From an uncultured Bacteroidales bacterium (GTDB lineage: Bacteria > Bacteroidota > Bacteroidia > Bacteroidales > Paludibacteraceae): 56,713 bases of DNA. This document shows positions 33,701 to 36,639 of this stretch, in pieces. Both the position numbers and the translations under genes were made by a program. A model generated the notes under the pieces. It searched no databases and was not told the DNA's origin. It saw only the letters and a list, made by a program, of their open reading frames with translations. The number at the start of each line of letters is the position of its first letter. Position 1 is the stretch's first letter. The DNA is taken from assembly GCA_937916355.1 (NCBI GenBank), contig CALFTM010000071.1, positions 1-56,713 of the forward strand, written 5' to 3'.

Positions 33701-34826
33701 AAGTCGTTCCGTCTGCGGTATACCAGCGATAATTCCCCACTCCGAAACCTTCTGGAACGTAAATTCTAACTCTGTTGTCATCAGGGCAATTGTCTGCATC
33801 GATTCGCATTCCCATGGCGGAACCTGTGATGTATCCGTGAGAAGCGTGTCCTCCCGCAGCAAGGCGACCAATGTTTCCTTTCCCATAATTGCCCTTCCAG
33901 TCTGTTTTAACACCTACAAGACAGTCGCGGACATAGGCTTCAATCGTAACGGTTTTCCCTATGTGTTCTCTCAGATCGTAGATGTTGTGCTCCCATGGTT
34001 TGTATACAACCAATTTTCCAGTGATATTGCAATTCTCTGGTACTGTAACTAGGTTTACATCACTTGCATTGGCGTTCCCATAGTAGCTTGCACATGGAAG
34101 CACCACTTCTTCCCCCGAAGGATCGTTTATGCGGACGTTCATACCCATGGATGGAAATTCGTCTCCGTAGTGATCTCCATCTCCAGGTTTGGGCTCAACT
34201 AGAGCTGCGGCGTAAGAGAACTTTAAAATATTGCTTTCCTCTGTTACTGTATAACTGTATACTAGTTTTTCTGCCATTGCTCGATGTTGCCATGATTTGG
34301 TTATACCATCGACATTGTAAGAAAACCATGTCTCATACTTGTTGGGTTCTCCTAGTCTTGCCGCTGAGTTTGCATTTTCGGGTAGAGTGTATAGCTTTTG
34401 ACATGAATTGGGTTTCCCCTCCATTAGAGGATCCGTTTCTCTTGAGGTTATTATAGTGAAGGCTCCTGTTAAATCCTTGTTGTTGTTTGTTTTTTCTTTC
34501 CAACTTTCTTCTGCATCTTCGCATATTTCAATTCCGTCTGCGTTTTTGATTATATTTCCATCAGAATCTTTTTTGTATATATTTTGTCCATTTGCTCTGT
34601 TAGCACACTGGTTAGATCTACTTGTTGTGTATATGTTTTTACTATTTGGATCCATGAAATCCATAGGCCCAAAATAAGAATAATATCGAGTCCATCCCTG
34701 CCAGCCTTTGGAGAAGTCGAGGTTCAACTGATTTGCGTTTTGCGCCTGCAATTGTAGTGAACTGAATAGCATAAATGCTATCGTTGCTATGTGAATGAAT
34801 AATTTTTTCGAGTAAGTATGTTTCAT
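9756..34826 (-). CDS. Giant secreted/surface protein with ~90 Ig-like modules and T9SS type B sorting domain
   Basis: One uninterrupted 25-kb frame encodes 8356 residues (roughly 0.9 MDa). Residues 1-29 are a signal peptide (ending LQLQAQ). Residues 30-425 form a unique N-terminal region with several Cys. Residues 426-534 look like a PKD domain (WSWRITPKDG, GEYEITLTL). From Cys548 on I count about 90 tandem modules of roughly 85 residues. Each follows the pattern xIC-x-G-x5-LTA, a YxW core, YxVT and a near-terminal GC, suggesting one disulfide per Ig-like fold. After the last module comes a PKD-like segment. The final ~95 residues (SAFSPNNDGMNDEF ... CPQGVYGFVL) are a gliding-motility-associated type B CTD, as in SprB-like T9SS cargo. 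A PorP/SprF-family gene lies upstream. Probable role: a very long surface fibre or adhesin; ligand unknown. Confidence 0.93.
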   Translation of the reverse strand: MKHTYSKKLFIHIATIAFMLFSSLQLQAQNANQLNLDFSKGWQGWTRYYSYFGPMDFMDPNSKNIYTTSRSNQCANRANGQNIYKKDSDGNIIKNADGIEICEDAEESWKEKTNNNKDLTGAFTIITSRETDPLMEGKPNSCQKLYTLPENANSAARLGEPNKYETWFSYNVDGITKSWQHRAMAEKLVYSYTVTEESNILKFSYAAALVEPKPGDGDHYGDEFPSMGMNVRINDPSGEEVVLPCASYYGNANASDVNLVTVPENCNITGKLVVYKPWEHNIYDLREHIGKTVTIEAYVRDCLVGVKTDWKGNYGKGNIGRLAAGGHASHGYITGSAMGMRIDADNCPDDNRVRIYVPEGFGVGNYRWYTADGTTLTDELGQPYTDYYAYVNRAEIQDIDYICTIKGSNESCNEITVKTRLAKEPIVAKFDLTTACTNEVTFRDSSFVTKILQYNPDEKLVQPDTIVKWSWRITPKDGNTKGVTIEHNDLDSTAAKKPITEKIEYGTNGEYEITLTLETVNGCFQTLTKEFKVQPEQNPELNGVLNICANESSTLQVGNLAGIGNRYIWYKGNVIVQDSTKEVNSSSFDIAGNIPKNAGSYKVEVYRNEPVYSGTVALKDTSVVCMYKKDFDVTIKEIPVIDFDPYLKDDPYYKYIEICKGSSESVTVSGTSKVTDSKGNVTEYTLKDENFTWSTTESKKTVVLGPSDTTVYKVTASYNGCRNIDSIKVKVKPLPNFTFDAPKAVCVGSTATIEEISSTLNLTHKNNPSTYEWYEVTGTSSTDLEQDEKKSIDITYTTAGVHNYRLSGQNTLGCSNTADIQVVVRDTPQANIPEIQAICEGDPIRIAVYNADSVSWNNGIDNETDKIKVPVDATEIVKPGVKNYNFTAYVYYADTFCISHYTRDLNVNKRPKIEIDGDSIICIGEQFSLTAKDTANYAGYGNETAATATFNWGGNNKDATLEASPASSSSYTVNATRGICHSSRVVNVTVNNKPVFAVTPQYKEICPNNTDTITADSTNMVKFTFYTMDGEKRKELKQATKANDPDSFYICPLFVEDKDVTVYVEGENINGCVDTFSTTITVKSIPTLTIFGKNNECAGATVTLNAGGADQGYYYWYQTDKNGTHTDDQLIKDAQGNHLLDNISIELPTADKIPAGNTDYYVYYKVYGKKGKDGCIGNGTHKIKVNKAPVITVKNDTICKGESATLTAVYEGDDEISWNWMGQNNQTNELTVYPLSDQTYTVTATVAGQTCEGKAEASVKVYSAPYVNITANKTSICEGENIQLKASADVPIYKTTWGYTPINTVSNVTYGGEIVDPDKGNNNSIINAKLSDVTLFTATVVNEFGCAAIKTASVLVFKNPVIQTDAQTICDGTNLDISATGASTYKWFKDEQNDIKNPAGSTITTGTRLQMTDQLLKDKFGAGNSSYTFYVIGEENGCYTQQTVSFAVRQKPDVQIAGKHIYCVGETIDLTASATSANAAETVYFWSNGEEKTGDGTFSTTATTAISQIKVTVTDEFTCVNEATHDIEVKVAPQVSVAGATDVCQGENANITAAITPVDNGNTTSFRWSKDNDQSFSSTDAVITPSISSTGTGTHKFTVTGSEVHNSVNFTGESATCSASAEIVIYERPNPVVNITGVATVCPDNTVNLSAKNTENGVIVNSWEWYKGSIADENKLNKNNSFITTDSIKQSSTFHAEATSNYGCKGSQQYNIDLFKAYTFEIKPDNVVKNYNGDNYVCEGDKFKLNAVVKDASGNVVTDPDLSKFLFTWVPQGGSASQTTDLEIAADQEFTLNVTTPDGCVLEPESIKILYKPRPIVTISHTPNLNCVGDNQITVKAQANKDAGQMDGTKWVWVDKTNTITPSAKSTTNDISELVLEDLNKAITLGVKATDIYGCVSIQELHPIDLNEAPDLTINGVTAACENSSIELSVSSSKESAQSPIYWTDDLYGNTNPTMANGVRKVTVTGNGNQTFTAEITYNGCTTTKDHTVTINSNPEITLSSVNGKDYVCQSATKGLDLKVNVQKGNVTQYVWNINDNGQATNTIMPTNNPTKVIVTAYNKNNCYNTAMFDVKIAPTPILYIEGETNGSQTICEGDKVELTASSEATLDNNGYSWTTLDNNGYSWTNAEITNNATTEKATTNAITDVTIVKVSANSDKGCPGEAIHTLKTKPHPTFDAPDVASCEGDVSTVKATATATETAADYYTWTWDENGVIKTVTGSNYSEKLTATRNYQLTATKNGCTTAGTTVVATVKENPVVTIDATKNSVTTNISADPKFELCNKETASIALSGGADSYTWSTHPTLNANGGSADITPTTNGTLKYSVTAAKTYEIDGNNLTCSTPVEIEVKVNPLPNVNISGDNNVCYGEKAELKANATSVTDITQYNWLQGNSAASGTALNESFTTNALTSNTSVKVSVEDKNGCKNTSADYAINVKPQINLTGLDNLSVCDNGSLTIVVGGASSIEWKNANGSTIITTGPSRTLSNITKTTTDNGVDYAVYNITAWNNGCSVDAQVKIKINPNPVITFDTNKAGNVFAGQNKSWICLNDQFEITAKSNLASTTFKWNVNANDEETLSSTPSYDVTYRVNATSQEGCQSESAWDVEVKQKPSITINDKVNGNGSVCKGNSIKLTAAGAKDDDSYSWEVGSTSIDATTKNYILEVAPTTETTYTVTGKNDFCQASATFKVTVNTNPTFDFETVASCAGETNTIKLKDFASTTNTTFAWEWYNYDANNNYTTPLGTLANATSLTQTLSESRRYNVTSLNNKTGCTFTKDAVVTVNPLPGITVEGGKVCSGSAITLTAYKADVYDITWKNLKTTINGNLATATDTPASSTTYTAVAEDKVTHCKKDFTATVTVNPLPMPQIIQEGAACVGNTVKLHPSVLAQGNFTYTWQDANGNQITSGGDLSISNNVLSVKITEKTSDNLSFQLKVVNVDTHCEKTITHDLSKLTKPVITMLGDINRCNDGTEGTIRLSGGDTYKWTSEDDFVGSSFTETIDYSTLEKKKNGVKYKEYSVHVTSGVCEADTILEVFVNDLPTAKITTTDGIYEEGETTICLNGSAELKAVTNAANPSYSWTGGEANLNVTATSLRDISYALYVTDGNTKCRSEQANFTVKVQDLPKIEITGSSAICDGETVKLEAKDNYSSYQWGYIDSNGNFQAYTGQTDKTYTSGELNNNMTFALKATSNDVLKCPNQGVFDLVVKPRPTLALNTPSVCVGKSATITVDKTTSKADEYYYSADGNKYDATQSFTNYWTSPNTLDNATQTYSFNFFASLDGCVSTSATKIDITPNVLPEIGITAPNAVCANNNSVTLKATDKNGGANTNFTWNWGTSTVQGATLNTTISSQTTFRLTATNEKGCTNSATHAIKVNTPATITIDSKSEVCENESVTLTANNLAVDDLGSNIKWDIKDANGDVAASRLSMQGNKVDISGITSTITAKVSGVDANGCEAASPVATIGVVALPTIDITPANAVVCLKQTLKLTATGSTGSTIEWQGGEGAGFLDYNFIRNTMPTDGKEELTVTASITTKEGDVCKQTEKKEVTVNALPNPTLEGLSFCKGGQSEISVIKGANDENYKSYQWEGSAATSDKLTVSKAGDYTVVVTDKNNCANSATINIQELDLPIISITREDIDWTDDNTVCAGDNIKLTASSTDSYDDLGDFVWSSGNTQLNGSGTKNETIEVSTNSHKDLDFKVEVTKKYTVNNKSIACTNSATYTAIEKPLPDFTLSATEICAGNTSRISVTTVTQGNTYEWSWKDNNNVDQTHSGTYKDVQLTQPVNFSITATLGHCKDVKTITPVVYQNPTLDDITDNGLLPDNKLCFNQTASLSTNAQAAQGLTIANYEWTATRDNGSIKSKTGNATDIVPGLLGARTYTVTATDNKNCYTKKSIDVEVIAAPEIIVKGATNICPNTKADLSLDNYDKGIVWYEYDANATDNKGAQKHVGQHFQPTINQDVKYVVTALTTEGCKKSKVVELTVKAEPTLKFIGETNICQNSSAQITLSGNIGGKNYLQDANRSYDMNAPVTSLKLSPTKDTTYIVKAVSAEGCEKEFNLNINVLALPSITINGEVKGESTICKNDPNGVKMTAAGGDRDGYVWKNRSTAEFITQSPNTQTEYYVVGSQKYSGNTSEIVCKDTAFHTINVVDRPVVEIEPVAKTCEDSVAVISLKNANANYSYTWEDPAGNVIAGSANKSSIDITVGNAASYNYSVVASQTTTLANGSNLTCTNKATATVETKPNPVITIPAVNTVCLNDNVTISASSNLASSSFSWKEIDNPDRPNVFATTSTITEKVDKERTYLVTVDKDGCTATKQVSTSLHPQPTVVVTIENDPKGDSIICYNETAKLKATADNGTANYTYQWSSNYLSEKDGNVVTSLNLNNTNTPYKFTVTATDKNNCKATSSIDVKVKKNPVITITGDNSACADGEVVLSASAINTNNTAIDYVWKVDGEALQDGEYSLNTTKDELTHKVRKDFHVTAEGIDGYGCPATSNTFAVSKKNNPQLFFSGRREICYGEETTITVSGAGADDNNYSWYVKDNGIDKATTGRRSKTFKVGDGEDYAGTYHVIGRNNYGCETDSAITIKVNALPVLTINDMNNGSTAICEGQNAILKATDNVNYLYSWSTNSSANSIDVTPSISTVYNLRVTDTTTNCSNNDKYTVNVHKLPTVTLSSDPMICAGEDLKVVATPTDATAAPDSYSWNGGTASANGTYLVNNYNTVGDGQDITLTTQKTYNITTNTKLTCEAQTSTKVSVKENPTIAVKVDQDYCKDEKIILNIEKGNTTATKFIWANGLQETSNEKYEVTNVQIGVNQFEIVGVKEYVESNTSKKCYDTTTISTMVYALPEIEIDGPAFICKETDTKLSAKDVSGNVTLANTYTWSPNSTTVETEKDENDVIVSTIVVPAPTTEYTTYTAQGSFETAGGKTCSSSAQFILSSWEKPSFTIKGNTQVCGDSTTILTINGGNNLKKIKWYNFTENGVSKDENAEVTDDDIIHEWNNTGSDDQSFKIKITTDTVLKVFAWTTDSCEAFTTISIKKLDHPELTITRPEAVCYGTNADIKVNGNVVKYQWEHNKNLTSNSIDPIITKDSVFIVHAWDQNGCQTDSVIKVGVNNLPTVAIAAEDATTGAKLTNKDGQTEVCFSNEVKLTASLTPNSTQPENPTYSFEWLNVSGGTTAELTKTVESDMKYTVKATDGNGCENSATINVKMNPLPEFSVEGARVCEDSTTIITANNNTTDTYWYKWNNATDFVESNKYETPKVTADVTYNVEAKNTKTGCISKPKSFTLTKKENPELTISGQTKVCYNNPAKLSVSNSATSPFSTTYVWMGDVSKTGATYTTEGIVKETKFSVTATMEGCSATATVVVDTFNTPIPKINGGAEKVVVCSQDGVVLNVSNAGNYVNNGIAEYRWDSKTSLTNATYTFTPMEASEVHSVEITDGNGCTAVDDINVQIQYRPLFEVKGETVLCTDSVVELTATPLIANATYSYVWKNKNNEVIGTTSGTNNENFKLDRKWFTKDTTIYVTATDKTGLTCDSTVEVRLTAKPNPVIVPINVSTEICSGENAIFTITQDDVDYVWAKKENDQMVTISNGRNLIATIEKDEVFYLKVTKDGCENTDTFNVKMLELPTINVENVTICYREDAKLSTESGVSNGNIEKAQYTWFNITANEDVKDENNVLINSSTLEVKQPMMTNEYRVTITDVKGCKKEASATLTVNPLPEIELSYLKEACESEEVVITAKNQSYSYNWDGQKENDQYVFSGDFNHAYTMGNGQTSDFKVRAVTSNNCVDSIDFSINVKKKPMLQITADSVCRNSKATFMGHNKDARYTWYDNNSKQNVLGTGSSYTTLPIEGENAEYYAVATMGGCEKDSVVNVGTRPLPEVTIIGSPDLTICKDNEWELKIDTTVAGWYNGHSYKWGNGQFIKNDTVYNIKPTNVAGTTYTVVGRDTFGCENKDAITVKLEDRPTFEILGNKEWCVNSEVTLKASNQTLNYIWTNEKGEEIATSIGDKEISFKLDKDTTLYVIGKKNGRNDCDVTVPVTIKANPYPVISLIKQDQFVCKGKSAYIEVNSDINATYEWETGETTRYVQTSPLNEEKTFNVKVTSTASTHCATDTSFTVGVWSLPDIAADDVEVCNGEAATLVATSTTSNVTFRWKNATTDGDTFVTPNLTNPTEFFVTATDKNNCQSTTSAKVGINPLPSFSLNAISPVCRDWETVITATSNDARDLKYTWEDNKESDKYSEKYSKEYTYTHEVNNDTTFIAWAMDEKMCKSKKEVKVKVKEFPVLSVNMEKDYVCYGESRTIYVSGATNGYIWVLNGNDTVKTETGEIYANNYLKLDSVKDKVNVSITGITNACPTRIDTAIKVWELPTIQINEVDPICFGQSVELSATGGVSGKYKWNNGSSDDKTTVTPSRPGVNTYNVSGVDGNGCKNYASIDVTVNELPKVEILMDSDYVCRGYETELTVNATGNGAFSYEWHENGKAIAGAKEETFKATIFNDTIIWAVVTDVNTCVDSASTTVRVKEFPVLSHRTSTGRDSVCKGSDITLYVSGADNYYWKNPDADGKQESNAFAIKELNEPSTYTVTGWKNGCPTDYEINIDTLQLPVFKVDSAIICLNQSATLKVSDNQVANRETFNVKWRHNGSSEMSITESPTSTRDYVVTGTDEYGCKSTETGQIWVNQLPSDVRIESLSSACKDSSLTLNAISEFTGTFAWFSAKDTTVDANRIKDYTADNSGSVDVTISSDTTFYVVAKDANGCTFMTEKKIAKIDHPILEFIGDTDICEGSRSSISVKGASSYLWHIDNSMKSYRTDIITHDTTFVVTGTSNGCKTTDSIKITKLDLPNIGVTMEKNGVPATKNEICKGQEKITLIGTGGVDGKYSWSTKEATDNITVSPSDTTYYRVTGKGENGCENYFDTVVIVNKLPIVSIEAVANICHNDPFELTAIVANKDAINSYEWEGFNETSDKVETAITTLEDKTYKVTVTDTNGCHNTAEKLVKVKPYPELKITASPQAVCYGNSSVITAEGANSYFWRENSFSTKSFTATNITQDTTFVVEATTNGCTTIGSIQLTVNQLPEISIANEKGEKDTIYICRQDSVKLTADGGVRYLWNTNSENRSIIVGPLVETQYTVRGWDNNQCENTANILVKINPLPEFTIEGPNLVCEGQQDSFWVNFNGERDSKYTWLSHSNFVSDTLYTAIDKDVTLKVEAVNQETSCKSIVSKTVKTKAFPILNITGKTKICEGSVLNLTANGAATYTWANQINMDSLLSESNILMDSIFEDNNYVLRGTTNGCTSEIVVPVQKLNLPNVEITATDDTICYGETTILSGTQGLAFYIWSSGSSKNQITVKPNSTTWYYLTGKNVNLCEAKDSIEIYVNPKPNVYISGDMEACENSPAKITAKGAHIYKWDYAGDQTGSTDSIVQPTISQTETFTVTGTDTITLCSNTASWQVRKNNIPTITLTAPDKVCEGEIASITATGANSYVWTKQGAPNDTLSVNNTLTDTPEGTSITYNVSGTSNNCVADTSITIAILSKPVITIDPDNNFICSGDSMVLTATGADMYVWSTGDTKDKIKVSPYSTTEFTLTGTSSNGCTNLGRIVVDVRSLPSFIVSGEQEVCENESATLSATPSVEGTQYQYFWSYDGNEGETGDQVEVIVDNDKVVKVRAVDDSQCEAIVEYPIKKKDFPVVTFIAPTTICEGEQLSIAVFGANTYEWSTGSKTNQMVTIPEYVGGNTYRLKASLNGCEIDTSVTVEVLEKPNVKIEGVNELCSGETLELTATGASTYVWSNGLYKDKLVTNPSITTTYQVTGIAENLCRDSVEYKVIVNPLPKFSIISADEVCTGTELVARASGDATLYHWGFGSRDYTNNTNTTFNDSEVRKLIEKPTYIFVKGQDANGCVNEVSKYIKTITAPEIFATGNSNVCEGDSVVLVGQGGEEYIWEHTWAETHTFNGQEVTYEQTKKHEGAIFQFTPNGTDKVKITGTLGKCSGHNEVTIATKPRPEIAINGTTDICAGNNVSLTATGADTYLWNTGHTTASIYEPIKRSNNFVVVGTAYNGCTSTKSVYVKVHPLPTVKIENQFSSGCPEIGTTFQLAIKDTSLNCRWESFPTNNDIDGWDTDTVKATLFHETTVVVSATNEYQCENTDTIVLKPLEFNPIIFDVQPRIIDENNPIITLSGDYPEKSDWVWSINRTEEIDFEIGVETNDTVRGSYTKYTFPNTYEKDSFLVVAAATDSLGCTYRGEVYIHTWRDSWAPSAFSPNNDGMNDEFGFKVPDLGNQNAIEEFHFIIYNRIGTIVFEGFSADDSWDGKDKEGKDCPQGVYGFVLTYKCNYLGLNKSGDQRGVVTLIR
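10350..33215 (-). repeat. Tandem array of about 90 Ig-like/PKD-like module-coding units
   Basis: Within the giant gene, units of about 255 bp recur, each encoding a conserved first-strand Cys (for example ICEG, VCYG, ICKG), a tryptophan in the middle and a second Cys in a (N/K)GC turn. I counted 90 first-Cys motifs by eye; boundaries are approximate. Units are diverged from one another at DNA level, so the array is old and not freshly amplified, apart from one short exact duplication at 28453-28512. Confidence 0.8.
28453..28512 (-). repeat. Perfect 2 x 30-bp in-frame tandem duplication inside the giant gene
   Basis: Bases 28453-28482 and 28483-28512 are identical. They encode TLDNNGYSWT twice in a row, in the strand that carries the conserved Trp of one module. 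The reading frame is kept, so this module carries 10 extra residues. It may be a recent slippage event or a sequencing/assembly artefact. Confidence 0.9.
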
Positions 34827-34881
34827 AATCTACTATGTTTCAAATTATTATGGTTTAAACCCAAACTACGGATTTTACTAT

Positions 34882-34913
34882 CAAAAGTAATTGAAAAATA
34901 TATAGTTTACAAA
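34882..34913 (-). promoter_or_regulatory. Promoter directly upstream of the giant gene
   Basis: On the minus strand TTTG (34913-34910) and TACTTTTG (34889-34882) are 20 bases apart, matching the Bacteroidota consensus. The predicted start near 34876 leaves about a 50-nt leader. It lies in the 168-bp gap behind the PorP/SprF-family gene and would let the giant gene be transcribed apart from its upstream partners. Confidence 0.65.
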
Positions 34914-34994
34914 TTTTAAAGGTTAGATGTTTGTTTTATTATTTTTTGTTAGTTATAGTTTATTATATTGCTATTTTAAAAGTGGTCTTTTGCG

Positions 34995-35906
34995 CTAATT
35001 TCTGATTTTTTTAGGAATTCTAAAGGATAGCAAAAATTCATGGGTGTTGTTGGGTAGTGTGCTGTTTTTGCCAACTCCCCATTCGTATAGGTAGCCAAAT
35101 CGTAGTATTTGCCACTCAAATCCCAACATGATGGTCAGGTATGAGGGGTCGCATCCATTCACAATGTCGGGTCTCCATGATATTCCTCCCCAAAATAGCC
35201 TGCGGTAGAAGGTTAATAGTCCAATGTCTGCTAAATGTACTTTGTTCCTATTCATATATGCGGCTGTGACCATCATGTCCCAATCCGGACGTAACGCTAT
35301 GGCGCGCATGGCGTAGGCGTAGATGTGCCTGTCGGAACGGAAGGTGGTGGATTGGTTGTTTTGTATGTGGGTGCACGACAATCCAAATGTCCAGTTGGGT
35401 GAATTGACTTCTAATCCGACATTGAAATCAGGTGATACCATCCTCTCTTTTGTTAGCGGAATGTCTAACTCAGAAAATTCGTCTTCATTCTCCAAGGTGT
35501 TGGCGGAGGGGTCGAAAGTGCCGACAAAGATTCCAGCCGATACTCCCAATGACAGTATCCAATTGGGCGTCAAGTCGAATTGGTAGGAGTATTCTGCCTT
35601 GACTTCGGTTGTGCGATGACCTAATCCAATGGCATCGTAGGAGATGGTAAAACCTATTCCAGACTGTATTTTAGGAAAGTAGTTGGTCGCATTTAGAAGT
35701 ATGGTTTTAGGTGCGTTATCAACCCCCAACCATTGCATTCTTCCCAGTAGAAAAATGTCTATGTCTCCTGTGTTTCCGACTCCAGCGGGGTTGATATTCC
35801 CTCTTGAAAAGTGTTGTTGGGTGAACAGTAGGTCTTGTTGCGCGCAGACGAAGGTCGACTGGAGCAATAAGGTGGTCAATATGATTGTTCGGATGATATG
35901 TCTCAT
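34995..35906 (-). CDS. PorP/SprF family type IX secretion system outer-membrane protein
   Basis: 303 residues with a signal peptide (MRHIIRTIILTTLLLQSTFVCA). The mature N terminus QQDLLFTQQHFSRGNINPAGVGNTGDIDI carries the hallmark of the PorP/SprF family (Q..F....NPA..G), followed by GRMQWLGVDNAPKTILLNA and repeated barrel strands. SprF is required for secretion or surface attachment of the gliding adhesin SprB, and SprF-like genes typically sit next to genes for type B CTD proteins. Here the downstream neighbour is exactly such a protein, of giant size. The gene lies 6 nt behind the OmpA-family gene on the same strand, so the two are very likely co-transcribed. Confidence 0.9.
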   Translation of the reverse strand: MRHIIRTIILTTLLLQSTFVCAQQDLLFTQQHFSRGNINPAGVGNTGDIDIFLLGRMQWLGVDNAPKTILLNATNYFPKIQSGIGFTISYDAIGLGHRTTEVKAEYSYQFDLTPNWILSLGVSAGIFVGTFDPSANTLENEDEFSELDIPLTKERMVSPDFNVGLEVNSPNWTFGLSCTHIQNNQSTTFRSDRHIYAYAMRAIALRPDWDMMVTAAYMNRNKVHLADIGLLTFYRRLFWGGISWRPDIVNGCDPSYLTIMLGFEWQILRFGYLYEWGVGKNSTLPNNTHEFLLSFRIPKKIRN

Positions 35907-35912
35907 GACGGG

Positions 35913-36608
35913 TTATTTCTTGATGGAGATTTCTACTCTTCTGTTTTTTTGATGGTCTCGCTCGTTTTTTGCGTTCGGTATGGCTGGTTCTAATTCGCTA
36001 CGTCCTACGCATTCTAATCTTGTAGGGTCTATCCCTTTCTGCACTAATGTGCGGAAGAGTTGTTGCGCCCTTCTTTCGGAGAGTTTTTGGTTGTAAGGGA
36101 TGCTTCCTCTTTCGTCTGTGTGGGCAGTCAGTAGGAAATTTTCGTTGGGGTAGTGCGCAATGAATTTCAGAAGTGAATCGATCTCTGCGGAGTAGTCTGA
36201 AATGTAGTTGGATTGATCAAATTTGAAGTATAGGACGCATGGTGCTGGAGAGGCATCTGTCTTTTCCCCAGCTACGCTGTCAGTCCCATTCTGCCTTTCG
36301 GTTGGGGCGGTTGCCTCCTCTCTGTTCTCTTCGCTTTGTGCCATTAGATCGGGTTCGGCATTGAGTGTGCCAGTGTTGGGAGAAACGGAGTCGGGCAGGG
36401 GCGTGTCGAGTGTGTCGCTATTGGTTGTTAGCGACGAGTCTGCCTCGGATTGCTCCTTTTCTTCCTCCTTCACCTCCTCTTTTTCGACGGGATACCTCCA
36501 GCTCCGATAAAAAAGGGAAGAACCTTGTTCTGTGATCCTCTCCTTCTTTGCTGCGTGGAGCGGTAGTGCAAAGAGCAATGACAACAGTGCGGTTACTATT
36601 TTGCGCAT
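35913..36608 (-). CDS. OmpA family peptidoglycan-binding protein
   Basis: 231 residues. A signal peptide (MRKIVTALLSLLFALPLHA) is followed by a low-complexity acidic linker rich in Glu, Ser and Thr (about 30-115) and a C-terminal OmpA-like domain (about 125-231). The domain shows VLYFKFDQSNYISDYS, the TAHTDERGSIPYNQKLSERRA core with the Asp and Arg that bind diaminopimelate in the family, and RRVEISIKK at the end. It probably tethers an outer-membrane complex to the cell wall. It is located between the 419-residue OMP gene (31-nt gap) and the PorP/SprF-family gene (6-nt gap), which suggests it belongs to the same surface assembly as the giant protein. Confidence 0.88.
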   Translation of the reverse strand: MRKIVTALLSLLFALPLHAAKKERITEQGSSLFYRSWRYPVEKEEVKEEEKEQSEADSSLTTNSDTLDTPLPDSVSPNTGTLNAEPDLMAQSEENREEATAPTERQNGTDSVAGEKTDASPAPCVLYFKFDQSNYISDYSAEIDSLLKFIAHYPNENFLLTAHTDERGSIPYNQKLSERRAQQLFRTLVQKGIDPTRLECVGRSELEPAIPNAKNERDHQKNRRVEISIKK

Positions 36609-36639
36609 ATCATTTGGTTTTGTTGTATATGGTTGGGAC

